From positions 62,001 to 126,000 of the forward strand of contig NZ_FXTI01000003.1 of the NCBI RefSeq assembly GCF_900182565.1: a stretch of 64,000 nucleotides of DNA. The letters run 5' to 3'. Each line of letters opens with the position of its first letter. The first letter of the stretch is position 1. A program made the position numbers and the translations under genes. Source of the DNA: Melghirimyces algeriensis (GTDB taxonomy: Bacteria > Bacillota > Bacilli > Thermoactinomycetales > DSM-45169). A model generated the notes under the pieces. That model searched no databases, was not told where the DNA came from, and saw only the letters and a list, made by a program, of their open reading frames with translations. Shown one piece after another: positions 1-8,387 of the stretch.

Positions 1-1
1 T

Positions 2-1015
2 TCGAATATGAACAACTCCGAAGAACAGCGTCGCTTATATGAAACGATGAAAGAAACAGTCAAAGACGAATGTCCAACCTGTTTAGTTGGGCCGATGATG
101 GGTCGACAGGTTCCTGTATTTGTATTGTGGCAAGAACCCCTGGTATGGGGACAACCTTCAACCAAATCAAAAGTGGTCCATATATTGCAAAAAACGATTC
201 AAGCCCTGAAGAAAAGGTTTGGGGGATCGAATCTGTTTATTGGAGCCGGTTTGGTCTACAATCATGCCGAAGGATTGCGCAAGTCCTATCGGGAAGCGCT
301 GATTGCCGCCCGTCGTCCAACTTCGCCGGCCGGATATCTGTTATATGACGATCTTTCAACGGTCTATTCTCCGGATGAAGCAGTCCTGTTGCATACGGAA
401 AAAGAGTTGCTGGCGGCGGTGCAACAGGGTGATGATGAATGTGCTTTGCAATGGTATGACCGGTATGTTCAGGAAGCGGATCTCTATCATCAACAAGATG
501 ACAAACCCCATCGTTTGATTGAACTGATGATTATTCTATACCGGGGGATGGATGCCCCGGAAACGGAGCGCCCTGATTGGAGTCAGTTTCACAAGCAGGC
601 GTCCATTGAGGAGCAGGTGGAATGGGGACGTCATTATTTGTTGTCCCTGATTCACAATGCTCAAACCCGACGAAAAAGCCGATTAAAGGGAGGATTGGAG
701 CGAGCAAAAGCCTATATTCATCAGCATTATCAGGATAACCTGACGCTGGCATCCGTAGCGGCTGAAGTAAATTTGAACCCGTACTATTTCAGCAAGCTGT
801 TTAAAGAGGAATGCAATACGACCTTTATCGATTATTTAACCCGTGTTCGGATTGATCAAGCGAAGCAATTGATCCAATCCGGTGACTGGAGCCTGAAAGA
901 GGTGTGCTATCAGGTCGGTTATCAAGATCCCAACTATTTCAGCCGTGTTTTCAAAAAGATGACAGGGGTTCCGCCAAGCCAGTACCGCAAAAGAATCACA
1001 AATCCGGATAGGTAA
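2..1015 (+). CDS. YesN-type response regulator, AraC family (5'-truncated)
   Basis: This is the C-terminal part of a two-component response regulator; the frame is open to the window edge, so the receiver domain and true start lie outside. The visible part has a middle region typical of YesN-like regulators (FIGAGLVYNHAEGLRKSYREA), then a double helix-turn-helix AraC DNA-binding domain over the last 100 residues (LTLASVAAEVNLNPYYFSKL and CYQVGYQDPNYFSRVFKKMTG). It lies 178 bp upstream of a xylose ABC transporter in the same orientation. In several Firmicutes a LytS-type kinase and a YesN regulator switch on xylFGH in response to xylose, so activation of the next operon is the likely job (inference). 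The ATG at position 8 is probably internal. Confidence 0.85.
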   Translation, partial: SNMNNSEEQRRLYETMKETVKDECPTCLVGPMMGRQVPVFVLWQEPLVWGQPSTKSKVVHILQKTIQALKKRFGGSNLFIGAGLVYNHAEGLRKSYREALIAARRPTSPAGYLLYDDLSTVYSPDEAVLLHTEKELLAAVQQGDDECALQWYDRYVQEADLYHQQDDKPHRLIELMIILYRGMDAPETERPDWSQFHKQASIEEQVEWGRHYLLSLIHNAQTRRKSRLKGGLERAKAYIHQHYQDNLTLASVAAEVNLNPYYFSKLFKEECNTTFIDYLTRVRIDQAKQLIQSGDWSLKEVCYQVGYQDPNYFSRVFKKMTGVPPSQYRKRITNPDR

Positions 1016-1154
1016 TCACAAAAAAATGCTACCTGTCCTTTTTTTATCCTTCTCGGTTGCTAGTTTTGATCAGGTGTCAAAATACTGAAGAAGTTTTGCA
1101 GTTTTGTGAAGGGAATCGGAACGATAAAGAGATGAAAAGGCTGTAGAATCATAG

Positions 1155-1169
1155 ATGAAAACGATTACA
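1155..1169 (+). promoter_or_regulatory. cre site (CcpA operator) in the xyl operon leader
   Basis: The 15 bases ATGAAAACGATTACA match the catabolite-response consensus WTGNAARCGNWWWCA at every position. The site lies 25 bp before the xylF start and just after a possible -10 box (TAGAAT, 1144-1149). Binding there by CcpA with HPr-Ser-P would block transcription of xylFGH when a preferred sugar is present. CcpA itself is not in the window. Confidence 0.75.
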
Positions 1170-1193
1170 AAAACGTCCTGGGGAGGGACAGAA

Positions 1194-2261
1194 ATGAAGA
1201 GGAAAAAGCGAACAGCACTTTTGACAGGACTCCTATTCCTTTTTAGTGTACTGCTTACCGCTTGTGGCGGAGGTAGTGGTGGAGCCGGTTCAGCGGATGA
1301 TGAAATTGTAATCGGTTTCTCGATGGACACATTGGAAGAAGAGCGATGGAGAAAAGACCGAGACCTGTTTGTTAAAAAAGCGGAAGAGCTTGGAGCGAAA
1401 GTGAATGTACAGGCAGCCAACAGCGATGATGCCGTACAGCTTTCCCAGGTTGAACAGCTGATTACCCAGGGTGTGGATGTTTTGGTGGTCGTACCTCACA
1501 ATGCTGAAGCGGCTGCGGCCATTGTAGAAAAGGCCCATGATGCGGATATTCCAGTGATTTCCTATGACCGGCTGATTCGGAATGCGGATGTGGATCTCTA
1601 TGTCTCTTTTGATAACGAACGAGTGGGGGAAATGCAAGCAAAAGCGATCGTAGAAAAAGTCCCCAAAGGAAAATATGCACTGATTGAAGGGGCAGAAACA
1701 GACAATAACGCACACCTGTTTAAAAAAGGACAGATGAATGTACTGAAACCCCTGGTGGACAAAGGGGACATTGAGATTGTATACGATCAGTGGACGAAAG
1801 AATGGAAGCCTTCAGAAGCTCTGAAAAACATGGAAAATGCATTGACTGCCAATCAGGATGATATCGATGCCGTCTTGGCGGCCAATGATGGTACTGCCGG
1901 AGCGGTTGTCCGCGCATTGGCCGCTCAGGGATTGGATGGAAAAGTGCCTGTATCCGGACAGGATGCGGAGTTGGCTGGAACACAGAGGGTGGTGGAAGGC
2001 ACGCAAACGATGACGGTTTATAAACCGATTCACAAACTGGCCAATAAAGCGGCCGAATTGGCAGTGGAGATTGGGAAAGGGAAAGATCCCAAAGCAGACT
2101 CCAAAGTAAACAATGGAAAAACGGACGTTCCGTCCATCTTGCTGGACCCCATTGCTGTGACCAAAGAAAATATGATGGAAACGGTGATCAAGGATGGGTT
2201 TCATAAGATGGAAGATGTTTATAAAAACGTTCCCAAAGATCAATGGCCGAAAAAGAAATAA
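1194..2261 (+). CDS. xylF: D-xylose ABC transporter substrate-binding lipoprotein
   Basis: A 355-residue periplasmic-binding-protein-family lipoprotein that captures D-xylose outside the membrane and delivers it to XylGH. The signal peptide has a positively charged start, a hydrophobic core and a lipobox (LLTAC) with the lipidated cysteine at about residue 24. The mature protein carries the XylF-like stretches DTLEEERWRKDRDLF, VDVLVVVPHNAEAAAAIVEKA and YDRLIRNADVDLYVSFDN, the last two in the sugar-binding cleft region of the family. ATG 1194 is chosen because GGGAGGG lies just upstream and the signal peptide begins there; an in-frame ATG at 1155 overlaps the cre site and has no ribosome binding site. 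First gene of a three-gene operon. A related pentose is a possible alternative substrate. Confidence 0.88.
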   Translation: MKRKKRTALLTGLLFLFSVLLTACGGGSGGAGSADDEIVIGFSMDTLEEERWRKDRDLFVKKAEELGAKVNVQAANSDDAVQLSQVEQLITQGVDVLVVVPHNAEAAAAIVEKAHDADIPVISYDRLIRNADVDLYVSFDNERVGEMQAKAIVEKVPKGKYALIEGAETDNNAHLFKKGQMNVLKPLVDKGDIEIVYDQWTKEWKPSEALKNMENALTANQDDIDAVLAANDGTAGAVVRALAAQGLDGKVPVSGQDAELAGTQRVVEGTQTMTVYKPIHKLANKAAELAVEIGKGKDPKADSKVNNGKTDVPSILLDPIAVTKENMMETVIKDGFHKMEDVYKNVPKDQWPKKK

Positions 2262-2325
2262 TGAATAAGGGGCCGGACAGGGCGTTGTGTCGTCCTGCCT
2301 GCTCTGTTTTAGGGGGGAGGCATTT

Positions 2326-3840
2326 GTGAGGTACGCTTTGGAGATGAAAGGGATTACCAAGGAGTTTCCGGGTGTCAAAGCGTTGGACAACGTACAGTTG
2401 AATGTGAAAAAAGGGGAGATTCACGCGCTTTGCGGGGAAAATGGGGCGGGGAAATCCACATTGATCAAAATCTTGAGCGGGTTATATCCGTCCGGGAGCT
2501 ATGAAGGCGAATGTTTGATCCATGGAAAGCCCCAGTCGTTTTCCAGTATTCGGGATGCAGAAACTGCCGGAATCGCAATCATTTATCAGGAGCTGGCCTT
2601 GGTTTCAGAAATGACGGTGGCAGAAAACATTGTTTTGGGAGCAGAGCCGTCCCGAAAAGGTGTGATTGATTGGGATCAAGTGACCCATGATGTACAACGA
2701 TGGTTGGCAGAAGTGGGTTTGAAAAATATCAATCCTCAAGAAAAAATCAGGAATTTGGGAGTTGGACAACAACAGCTGGTGGAGATTGCCAAGGCGTTGT
2801 CAAAAAAGGCAGAAATATTGCTGTTGGATGAACCGACAGCTTCACTGACTGACAGTGAAGTTGAGATTTTGATGGGAATTTTGCAAGAATTGCGCAAGCG
2901 GGGTGTGACATGCCTTTACATCTCTCATAAGCTCAACGAAGTGTTTCGGATTGCGGATACGATTACCGTATTGCGAGACGGGCAAACGGTTTCCACCCGA
3001 CCAACTTCTCAAATGACGGAAGATCAAGTGATTGCACAAATGGTGGGACGGGAATTAACGGATCGATTTCCGAAATCGAAGCGTTCTCCTGGGGAGGTTC
3101 TCCTATCTGTCCAGGATTATTCCGTCTATGAACCCGGTACAAAGAGTAAAAAGGTGGACCGGATCTCCTTTGAGATTCGGAAGGGCGAAATTTTGGGGAT
3201 TGCCGGTCTGATGGGCGCAGGACGAACGGAATTGGTAACCAGTCTTTTTGGAGGTTATCCCGGAAAAAGTGATGGGGAGGTCTGGATGGATGGGAAAAAC
3301 ATTCGCATCCAGTCTCCAAAAGATGCCATACGTTTGGGAATAGCACTGGTGACGGAAAATCGCAAAGAAACCGGGCTGATCTTGGGGATGGATATTCGAC
3401 AAAACCTTTCCCTTGCCCATCTCGACCGTTTGCATAGAGGGGGCGTGTTGCAGGAAAACGAGGAAGTGAGCCTTGCGGAACAGTATAGCCAGGAATTGCG
3501 TGTAAAAGCACCGTCCCTGGAAACCGTGGTTGGAACCCTGAGTGGTGGAAACCAACAAAAAGTGGTGATCGGAAAATGGCTGATGACTCAACCCCGGTTG
3601 CTCATTCTGGATGAACCGACACGGGGGATTGATGTGGGTGCCAAATATGAAATTTATCAGATTATGAACCGGTTAGCGGAAAAAGGAATCTCCATTGTGA
3701 TGGTATCCTCTGAGCTGCCGGAAATATTGGGAATGAGTGATCGGATTCTGGTGATGCACGAAGGACGCTTTACGGCGGAGTTGAGCCATGAGGAAGCAAC
3801 GCAAGAGAATATCATGTATGCAGCGACAGGAGGTCAGTGA
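2326..3840 (+). CDS. xylG: D-xylose ABC transporter, duplicated ATPase
   Basis: A 504-residue cytoplasmic ATPase with two tandem ABC domains, as in the monosaccharide (CUT2) importers. The first domain has Walker A GENGAGKS and Walker B LLLDEPTAS. The second lacks a canonical Walker A lysine motif (GLMGAGRTELV) but keeps the signature LSGGNQQKV and Walker B LLILDEPTRGIDVG; this asymmetry is normal in the family. GTG 2326 is the start because GGGGGGAGG ends five bases upstream; the frame extends to 2287 without a ribosome binding site. It lies 64 bp after xylF, and xylH follows almost directly. Confidence 0.9.
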   Translation: MRYALEMKGITKEFPGVKALDNVQLNVKKGEIHALCGENGAGKSTLIKILSGLYPSGSYEGECLIHGKPQSFSSIRDAETAGIAIIYQELALVSEMTVAENIVLGAEPSRKGVIDWDQVTHDVQRWLAEVGLKNINPQEKIRNLGVGQQQLVEIAKALSKKAEILLLDEPTASLTDSEVEILMGILQELRKRGVTCLYISHKLNEVFRIADTITVLRDGQTVSTRPTSQMTEDQVIAQMVGRELTDRFPKSKRSPGEVLLSVQDYSVYEPGTKSKKVDRISFEIRKGEILGIAGLMGAGRTELVTSLFGGYPGKSDGEVWMDGKNIRIQSPKDAIRLGIALVTENRKETGLILGMDIRQNLSLAHLDRLHRGGVLQENEEVSLAEQYSQELRVKAPSLETVVGTLSGGNQQKVVIGKWLMTQPRLLILDEPTRGIDVGAKYEIYQIMNRLAEKGISIVMVSSELPEILGMSDRILVMHEGRFTAELSHEEATQENIMYAATGGQ

Positions 3841-3844
3841 TGCC

Positions 3845-5041
3845 ATGGATGCAAAGCTACAACATTCCGGAAATGAGGCGGATAAAACCCTGACTGGAAA
3901 ACAGAAAGCCATGCAATTGCTGGGAAAAATGGACTTGCGGGCTTATACGATGATTGCTGCCTTGCTCGGCATTTGGGTTTTTTTCTCTTTTATGAATGAA
4001 TTCTTTTTGTCGCCGCGCAATCTCTCCAACCTGTTCTTGCAAATGTCTGTCACTTCCATTTTGGCCATTGGTATGTTGCTGGTGATTGTAGCTGGACATA
4101 TTGATTTGTCCGTCGGTTCAATCGTCGGACTAACCGGTGGGATTGCGGCCATCTTGCAGGTCTGGTATGACTGGAACACACTTCCGGTGATTCTTGTTAC
4201 CTTGTTCGTGGGTGTGTTGATTGGATTGATTCAGGGATGGTGGGTGGCATATCAAGCCGTTCCTGCCTTTATTGTGACCTTGGGCGGTATGATGATGTTT
4301 CGCGGTGTGTTGATGGGGATTTCCAAGGGTTCTACCATTGCCCCTTTGGAAGATACCTTCAAATTGATCGGTTCTGGATATATTCCTTATCTGATGGGCT
4401 GGGGATTGGCTGTGGTTGCAATTGTGGTGATTGCTGTATCCCAGTGGAAACAGCGGCAAACGCGAAAGAAATACGGCTTTGCCCTCTCCCCTCTTTATGC
4501 CGATGTGATTAAAATTCTTTTCTATGCAGTGTTGATCGGTATTTTTGTCTCATTGATGAACAGTTATAAGGGGATTCCTTTTCCCATTATCCTGGTGTTG
4601 GTGTTGGCGATTCTTTTCACCTTCATTGCCAAAAAGACACGTATGGGACGTCACATTTATGCGATTGGGGGAAATACGGAAGCTGCTCGTTTGTCAGGGA
4701 TCAATGTGCGTTGGCGCACAATGACCGTGTTTGTATTCAGCAGTTTGCTGGCGTCCATCACAGGGATTGTATTGACGGCGAGGGTGAACGCTGCCACCAT
4801 TGGTGCCGGTACCATGTATGAACTGGATGCGATTGCCGCTTGTGTCATCGGAGGCACCAGTCTGATGGGAGGTTCCGGAACGATTGTCGGTGCAGTGATT
4901 GGAGCTTTGGTAATGGCCTCGTTGGATAATGGGATGAGTATTATGAATATGGAGAACTTCTGGCAGTTTATTGTTAAAGGTGGCGTATTGATTCTGGCGG
5001 TTTGGTTCGACATGTATTCCCGCCGGAAGAAAACGGCTTAG
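3845..5041 (+). CDS. xylH: D-xylose ABC transporter permease
   Basis: A 398-residue multi-spanning membrane protein of the BPD_transp_2 (ribose/xylose) family that forms the channel for the XylFGH importer. Around ten hydrophobic segments are visible, with family stretches GHIDLSVGSIVGLTGG, PAFIVTLGGMMMFRGVLMG, YAIGGNTEAARLSGINV and ACVIGGTSLMGGSGTIVGAVIG. ATG 3845 follows AGGAGGT (3828-3834) with ten-base spacing, slightly long; an upstream in-frame ATG at 3818 lies inside xylG. Last gene of the operon, followed by an intrinsic terminator. No xylose isomerase or xylulokinase is present in the window. Confidence 0.9.
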   Translation: MDAKLQHSGNEADKTLTGKQKAMQLLGKMDLRAYTMIAALLGIWVFFSFMNEFFLSPRNLSNLFLQMSVTSILAIGMLLVIVAGHIDLSVGSIVGLTGGIAAILQVWYDWNTLPVILVTLFVGVLIGLIQGWWVAYQAVPAFIVTLGGMMMFRGVLMGISKGSTIAPLEDTFKLIGSGYIPYLMGWGLAVVAIVVIAVSQWKQRQTRKKYGFALSPLYADVIKILFYAVLIGIFVSLMNSYKGIPFPIILVLVLAILFTFIAKKTRMGRHIYAIGGNTEAARLSGINVRWRTMTVFVFSSLLASITGIVLTARVNAATIGAGTMYELDAIAACVIGGTSLMGGSGTIVGAVIGALVMASLDNGMSIMNMENFWQFIVKGGVLILAVWFDMYSRRKKTA

Positions 5042-5056
5042 GGATGAATGGTATTG

Positions 5057-5079
5057 AAACCCTCTGAAGAGGGTTTTTC
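5057..5079 (+). terminator. Rho-independent terminator of xylFGH
   Basis: Stem AAACCCTCT/AGAGGGTTT with a two-base loop, running into a T-rich tract, 16 bp after the xylH stop. Confidence 0.85.
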
Positions 5080-5162
5080 TTATTGATCAAGAATATATAC
5101 ATTCAGAAAAATCAAGTAAGATTTTTAAGCGGAATAAAAGAATATGAGTGGAGGAAGCAATC

Positions 5163-6287
5163 GTGGCGATGAATGCAGAAGATTATAAAAGAGGAGCTTT
5201 GTTGGGACTTGCCTGGGGGGATGTTTTGGGTTGTCCGGTGGAAGGTTGGAGGGAGCATGAGATTGAAGCGGTATACGGTCTTTACCAAGCGTTGCCTGAA
5301 CGTTATCCGCTTTCCGCGATTTCAGAGAAAAGAAGGCGAAAATTGCGTCCTTTGGGGCTTCATTCGGATGATACACAGCAGGCAATGGCATTGATCCAGG
5401 TTTGCCAGTCCCAAGACGGTTGGAATGATACAAAGTGGAAGGAGATCCTCGTTCAGGGGGTAGAAAGGGAAAGCTGGCGGGGAGTGGGGCGTAATTTTGT
5501 CCAGTCTGTCCGAAAGATGGCAAAAGGGAAAGATGTGAAGAAAACAGGCAGCCCTTCGGCGGGGATGGGAGCTGCGATGAGAGTGGGCCCCGCAGGGGCT
5601 TTATATCCGGAGAATCGGGAGTTGCGACTTCGGGTGGCTTTGGAGTCCTCACTCTCTACTCATTCTGATGTACGGGCGGCTGTTTTTTCCGCAGTTGTTG
5701 CTTCCTCTGTGGCCGGTTTGATCCAGGGGAACTCCCCAAAAGAGGTGTTGAAAGAAGTTCCCTATTATGCAGAGGAGGCGGAAGCGTTAGTTGCTGTCTT
5801 AGAGGAAGAAGGGTGGGTGATACAGAACAGAGGGTCCACACTCATTTCCGAGGGGTTACGAACCGCCTACCAATGGGCTGATCAACCCTTGGATACCATG
5901 CGACAACATATTTCCGACTTTGCTCGTCCCCATCTGCAAAAAGGATTTACTCGGGCACATCCCAACCAGGGCTTTGTCCTTTTGGGTGGGCTTCATGCCC
6001 TTCTTATGGCTTGCCGGAGCGATGCAGAACCCAATCAAACACTTTATCGCATCATACAACTGGGGTTTGATACGGATACGGTATGTGCCATCGCCGGGTC
6101 CATTCTCGGAGCCCGGTTTGGGACGGACTGGATTCCGTTCGATCGGTTATTGGATCAAGCCATTGGTGATTATGCGGATGCATTGGTTTCTGGTTCTGTT
6201 CCGGAAACGGTGGAGGTGTTTCTTCAACGTGAGGCGGAATGGACCCGTGAAGAACGGGCGTTTCAAAGGGAAATAAGGCAGTTTTGA
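5163..6287 (+). CDS. ADP-ribosylglycohydrolase family protein
   Basis: A 374-residue protein of the DraG/ARH fold, which uses two magnesium ions to remove ADP-ribose from proteins or small molecules. Family marks are GALLGLAWGDVLGCPVEGW near the N-terminus, the metal-binding HSDDTQQAMAL, STHSDVRAAVFSAVVA, and GFDTDTVCAIAGSILGARFG near the C-terminus. The usual GGDTDT is GFDTDT here; the metal-binding aspartates are kept. GTG 5163 is chosen because GGAGGAA (5150-5156) is six bases upstream; ATG 5169 is possible. The substrate cannot be told from sequence and no DraT-like ADP-ribosyltransferase is nearby. It seems to have its own promoter after the xyl terminator. Confidence 0.82.
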   Translation: MAMNAEDYKRGALLGLAWGDVLGCPVEGWREHEIEAVYGLYQALPERYPLSAISEKRRRKLRPLGLHSDDTQQAMALIQVCQSQDGWNDTKWKEILVQGVERESWRGVGRNFVQSVRKMAKGKDVKKTGSPSAGMGAAMRVGPAGALYPENRELRLRVALESSLSTHSDVRAAVFSAVVASSVAGLIQGNSPKEVLKEVPYYAEEAEALVAVLEEEGWVIQNRGSTLISEGLRTAYQWADQPLDTMRQHISDFARPHLQKGFTRAHPNQGFVLLGGLHALLMACRSDAEPNQTLYRIIQLGFDTDTVCAIAGSILGARFGTDWIPFDRLLDQAIGDYADALVSGSVPETVEVFLQREAEWTREERAFQREIRQF

Positions 6288-6336
6288 TGAAATGGATGTT
6301 GGAGAAATTTACTGTAAAGAGAGGGGACTTCCCGAA

Positions 6337-6609
6337 ATGACCGAGCAACAGATACAGCAAGCGTTATCATCCATTACAGGGTGGGTGAGGGAAGATCAGA
6401 CCATTGCAAAAGTGTTCCACTTTCCCACCTATATGGATGGTATAAAGTTTGTACAAAAGGTGGCGGAAGAAGCAGAGAAACAGCACCATCATCCCGACAT
6501 TCTGATTGAATACCGTCAAGTGACACTTCGCTTAACGACGCATGACGAGGGGAGCTTAACAGAAAAGGACTTTCACCTGGCCAGACGGTTGGACATTCTC
6601 GTTTCATGA
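6337..6609 (+). CDS. 4a-hydroxytetrahydrobiopterin dehydratase
   Basis: A 90-residue pterin-4a-carbinolamine dehydratase (PhhB/PCD family). It dehydrates 4a-hydroxytetrahydropterin made by aromatic amino acid hydroxylases. The active-site signature is seen as EKQHHHPDILIEYRQVTLRL followed by TTHDEGSLTEKDFHLARRLD. ATG 6337 gives the usual family length; the frame could extend to ATG 6292, just after the previous stop. AGAGGGGA precedes it. No aromatic amino acid hydroxylase is present in the window, so the partner is unknown; PCD homologues also occur in bacteria without known pterin hydroxylases. Confidence 0.85.
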   Translation: MTEQQIQQALSSITGWVREDQTIAKVFHFPTYMDGIKFVQKVAEEAEKQHHHPDILIEYRQVTLRLTTHDEGSLTEKDFHLARRLDILVS

Positions 6610-6637
6610 TCAAAAGCTGGTAAAAGGAGTAATGGAG

Positions 6638-6973
6638 ATGCCGGAGATTACCTATGATGATTTTGGCAAGATCGATATTCGAGCTGGAAAAGTGGTTAAG
6701 GCGGAACCGTTTCCAAAGGCTCGTAAGCCTGCCTATAAGCTTTGGATTGATTTTGGACCTTTGGGTGTCAAAAAATCCAGTGCACAGATTACGAAACTGT
6801 ATCAGCCGGATGAATTGAAGGGAAAGCGGGTGTTGGGGGTTGTCAATTTTCCGCCACGTCAGATCGCTGATTTTATGTCGGAAGTCCTGATTCTTGGGGT
6901 CGTTTCTGACAGGGATGAAGTGGCTCTCATCCAAGCGGATCGTGAAGTGCCTTTAGGTGGACGGGTATTGTAA
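6638..6973 (+). CDS. csaA: CsaA-type tRNA-binding-domain protein
   Basis: A 111-residue stand-alone tRNA-binding (OB-fold) domain of the CsaA type, described in Bacillus as an export-related chaperone and dimeric tRNA-binding protein. The whole chain matches the family: FGKIDIRAGKVVKAEPFP, KPAYKLWIDFG, KKSSAQITKLY, VVNFPPRQIADFMSEVLILG and the end VPLGGRVL. ATG 6638 lies eight bases after AGGAG; ATG 6632 is only two bases away and therefore less likely. It lies 28 bp after the pterin dehydratase gene and is probably cotranscribed with it. Confidence 0.88.
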   Translation: MPEITYDDFGKIDIRAGKVVKAEPFPKARKPAYKLWIDFGPLGVKKSSAQITKLYQPDELKGKRVLGVVNFPPRQIADFMSEVLILGVVSDRDEVALIQADREVPLGGRVL

Positions 6974-6997
6974 ACCAAATGGACGGGGGGAGCAGAA

Positions 6998-7224
6998 GTG
7001 GAGAATCATACTGTTCAAGAGGGGATGAGGTGGTCAAGCAGCAGTCCTGTGAACGATATGGGGATTTGAGAGGTTTGTAAAAGGAAGAGTGGAACCTGTA
7101 TCGGTATGCTGATGACCCTGTGGACAAGCCTTCTTCGCTCATGGATCAGCTGAAATGGTTGTTTCATAGGGTGGATGTTTTTTGGTTGAAGGCGGGGCAT
7201 GCCGTTTTTGGAGGATTCAAATAA
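6998..7224 (+). pseudogene. Broken small gene (frameshift plus stop), function unknown
   Basis: A GTG at 6998 has a good ribosome binding site (GGGGGGAG) but its frame stops after 23 codons. Reading shifts into another frame near the GGGG run at 7021-7024 and continues as protein-like sequence (ERYGDLRGL, then a TAA at 7078, then KEEWNLYRYADDPVDKPSS and FHRVDVFWLKAGHAVFGGFK) to a stop at 7222. Put together, this resembles one small protein of about 75 residues, rich in Trp, Tyr and Phe, broken by one indel and one nonsense change. A terminator follows. I do not recognise the family. The alternative is that only the short first frame is real. Confidence 0.4.
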
Positions 7225-7247
7225 AAAGATAGCGAAGTCAGAAAAGG

Positions 7248-7275
7248 GAACCACTCTGCAAGGAGTGGTTCTTTG
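7248..7275 (+). terminator. Rho-independent terminator
   Basis: Stem GAACCACTC/GAGTGGTTC with a six-base loop, followed by a short T run. It ends the PCD-csaA-broken gene unit. Confidence 0.75.
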
Positions 7276-7397
7276 TTATTCATAGCAAGATGCAAACTCT
7301 GTGAACATAACATATACTGATCCCGCAATGGGAAAAGGTGTAGAAGATGGGTCCATCGAATCATGATATCAATCGACCATGAAATGGAGTGCTGGAA

Positions 7398-7676
7398 ATG
7401 GATTTTTTCGCCTATCCTATGAATATGGTAACATGGGGTGTTCCGCTGGTTCTCCTTCTGACATATGTATTTCATAAAACCTTTCCTTCCAGAATATACC
7501 CCAGATATATACCGGCAATGCTCTCTTTGGTTGCAGCGCTGTTTTTTATGACATTCAGTTTGAGCAATCGAGGCTGGACCGGTTTTTCAAGTATGCTCCT
7601 GGCGATGATATTCTTTCTTCTTTTCATTGTTGGCCTGATCGGTGCTGTTGTGATGGGACGGCTGAATAAGGTGTGA
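7398..7676 (+). CDS. Small three-helix membrane protein
   Basis: A 92-residue, strongly hydrophobic protein with three predicted membrane segments at about residues 10-26, 38-54 and 62-82 and a basic C-terminal tail (MGRLNKV). ATG 7398 lies eight bases after TGGAG; an in-frame GTG at 7389 overlaps that site. It resembles YesK-like small membrane proteins in size and layout, but I see no diagnostic motif, so that link is a guess. It precedes the hydroxylase gene by 32 bp and could be cotranscribed with it. Confidence 0.6.
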   Translation: MDFFAYPMNMVTWGVPLVLLLTYVFHKTFPSRIYPRYIPAMLSLVAALFFMTFSLSNRGWTGFSSMLLAMIFFLLFIVGLIGAVVMGRLNKV

Positions 7677-7708
7677 TTGGCCCTTAATTTTTAAAAGGGG
7701 GTTTTTAT

Positions 7709-8329
7709 ATGAGAAGCTATTTAAAAGAATTCTTTTCCCAGTTTGACATTTTGGCCACCGGTTTGGTGTGGTGTGCGGGAATGGTATACGTGGTTCCCGA
7801 ACTGGATCGGGGATGGGTCTGGCTGTCCATTCTGGCGGGTATGGTGGGCTATGCCTGCAATGAGTATTTGATCCACCGGTTTTTCTTTCATTTGAAACCA
7901 CCGAAGAACCCTTATTTGTTGAAACTTTTAAAGCGCCTTCATTATGATCATCATGTCGATCCGCAAAATTTGAAGTTATTGTTTCTACCCGTTTGGTACA
8001 GCTTTCCGATTATTTTCATTTTATCCTTTCTGGCATATTCGGTGACGGGAGATCCACTTTTGGCGGTTTCCTTTTCTGTAGGGGTGATCAGTTACCTTCT
8101 GTATTATGAATGGATGCATTACATCGCGCATCGTCCGGTGAAGCCGATGACAGCGTGGGGACGTTATATGAAAAGGGTTCACCTTTGGCATCATTTTAAA
8201 AATGAACATTACTGGTTTGGTGTTACCCACCCGTTTCTGGACATGGGCTTGGGAACGTATAAAGATCATACAGAGACGGAGCAGAGCAAAACGGTGCGAA
8301 ATTTGGAAGGAAAACGAAAGAGTAGCTAG
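7709..8329 (+). CDS. Sterol desaturase / fatty acid hydroxylase superfamily protein
   Basis: A 206-residue integral membrane di-iron enzyme of the fatty acid hydroxylase superfamily. All histidine boxes that bind the iron pair are visible: HRFFFH near residue 56, HYDHHVD near 78, HYIAHRP near 139, and HLWHHFKNEH with GVTHP further on. Hydrophobic segments lie between them. Such proteins hydroxylate or desaturate lipids or carotenoids with O2; the bacterial substrate cannot be predicted. Start ATG 7709 follows AAAAGGGGG. Confidence 0.85.
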   Translation: MRSYLKEFFSQFDILATGLVWCAGMVYVVPELDRGWVWLSILAGMVGYACNEYLIHRFFFHLKPPKNPYLLKLLKRLHYDHHVDPQNLKLLFLPVWYSFPIIFILSFLAYSVTGDPLLAVSFSVGVISYLLYYEWMHYIAHRPVKPMTAWGRYMKRVHLWHHFKNEHYWFGVTHPFLDMGLGTYKDHTETEQSKTVRNLEGKRKSS

Positions 8330-8352
8330 GACCATAAAAGAAAGGTAGAAAG

Positions 8353-8380
8353 AACCCCCGTCTCTAAATAAACGGGGGTT
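8353..8380 (-). terminator. Rho-independent terminator of the signal peptidase gene
   Basis: Stem AACCCCCGT/ACGGGGGTT. Read on the minus strand it is followed by TTCTTTCT, so it mainly serves sipS. It may also stop the converging hydroxylase transcript. Confidence 0.75.
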
Positions 8381-8387
8381 CAACACC

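Noticed and set aside
5095..5112. CodY-box-like sequence upstream of the ADP-ribosylglycohydrolase gene
   Set aside because: It has about four mismatches to the 15-bp consensus, which is expected by chance in AT-rich DNA.
7081..7224. RHS/YD-repeat toxin remnant suggested by the NLYRYADDPV stretch
   Set aside because: No YD repeats are present, and a start with ribosome binding site just upstream fits a small stand-alone gene better.
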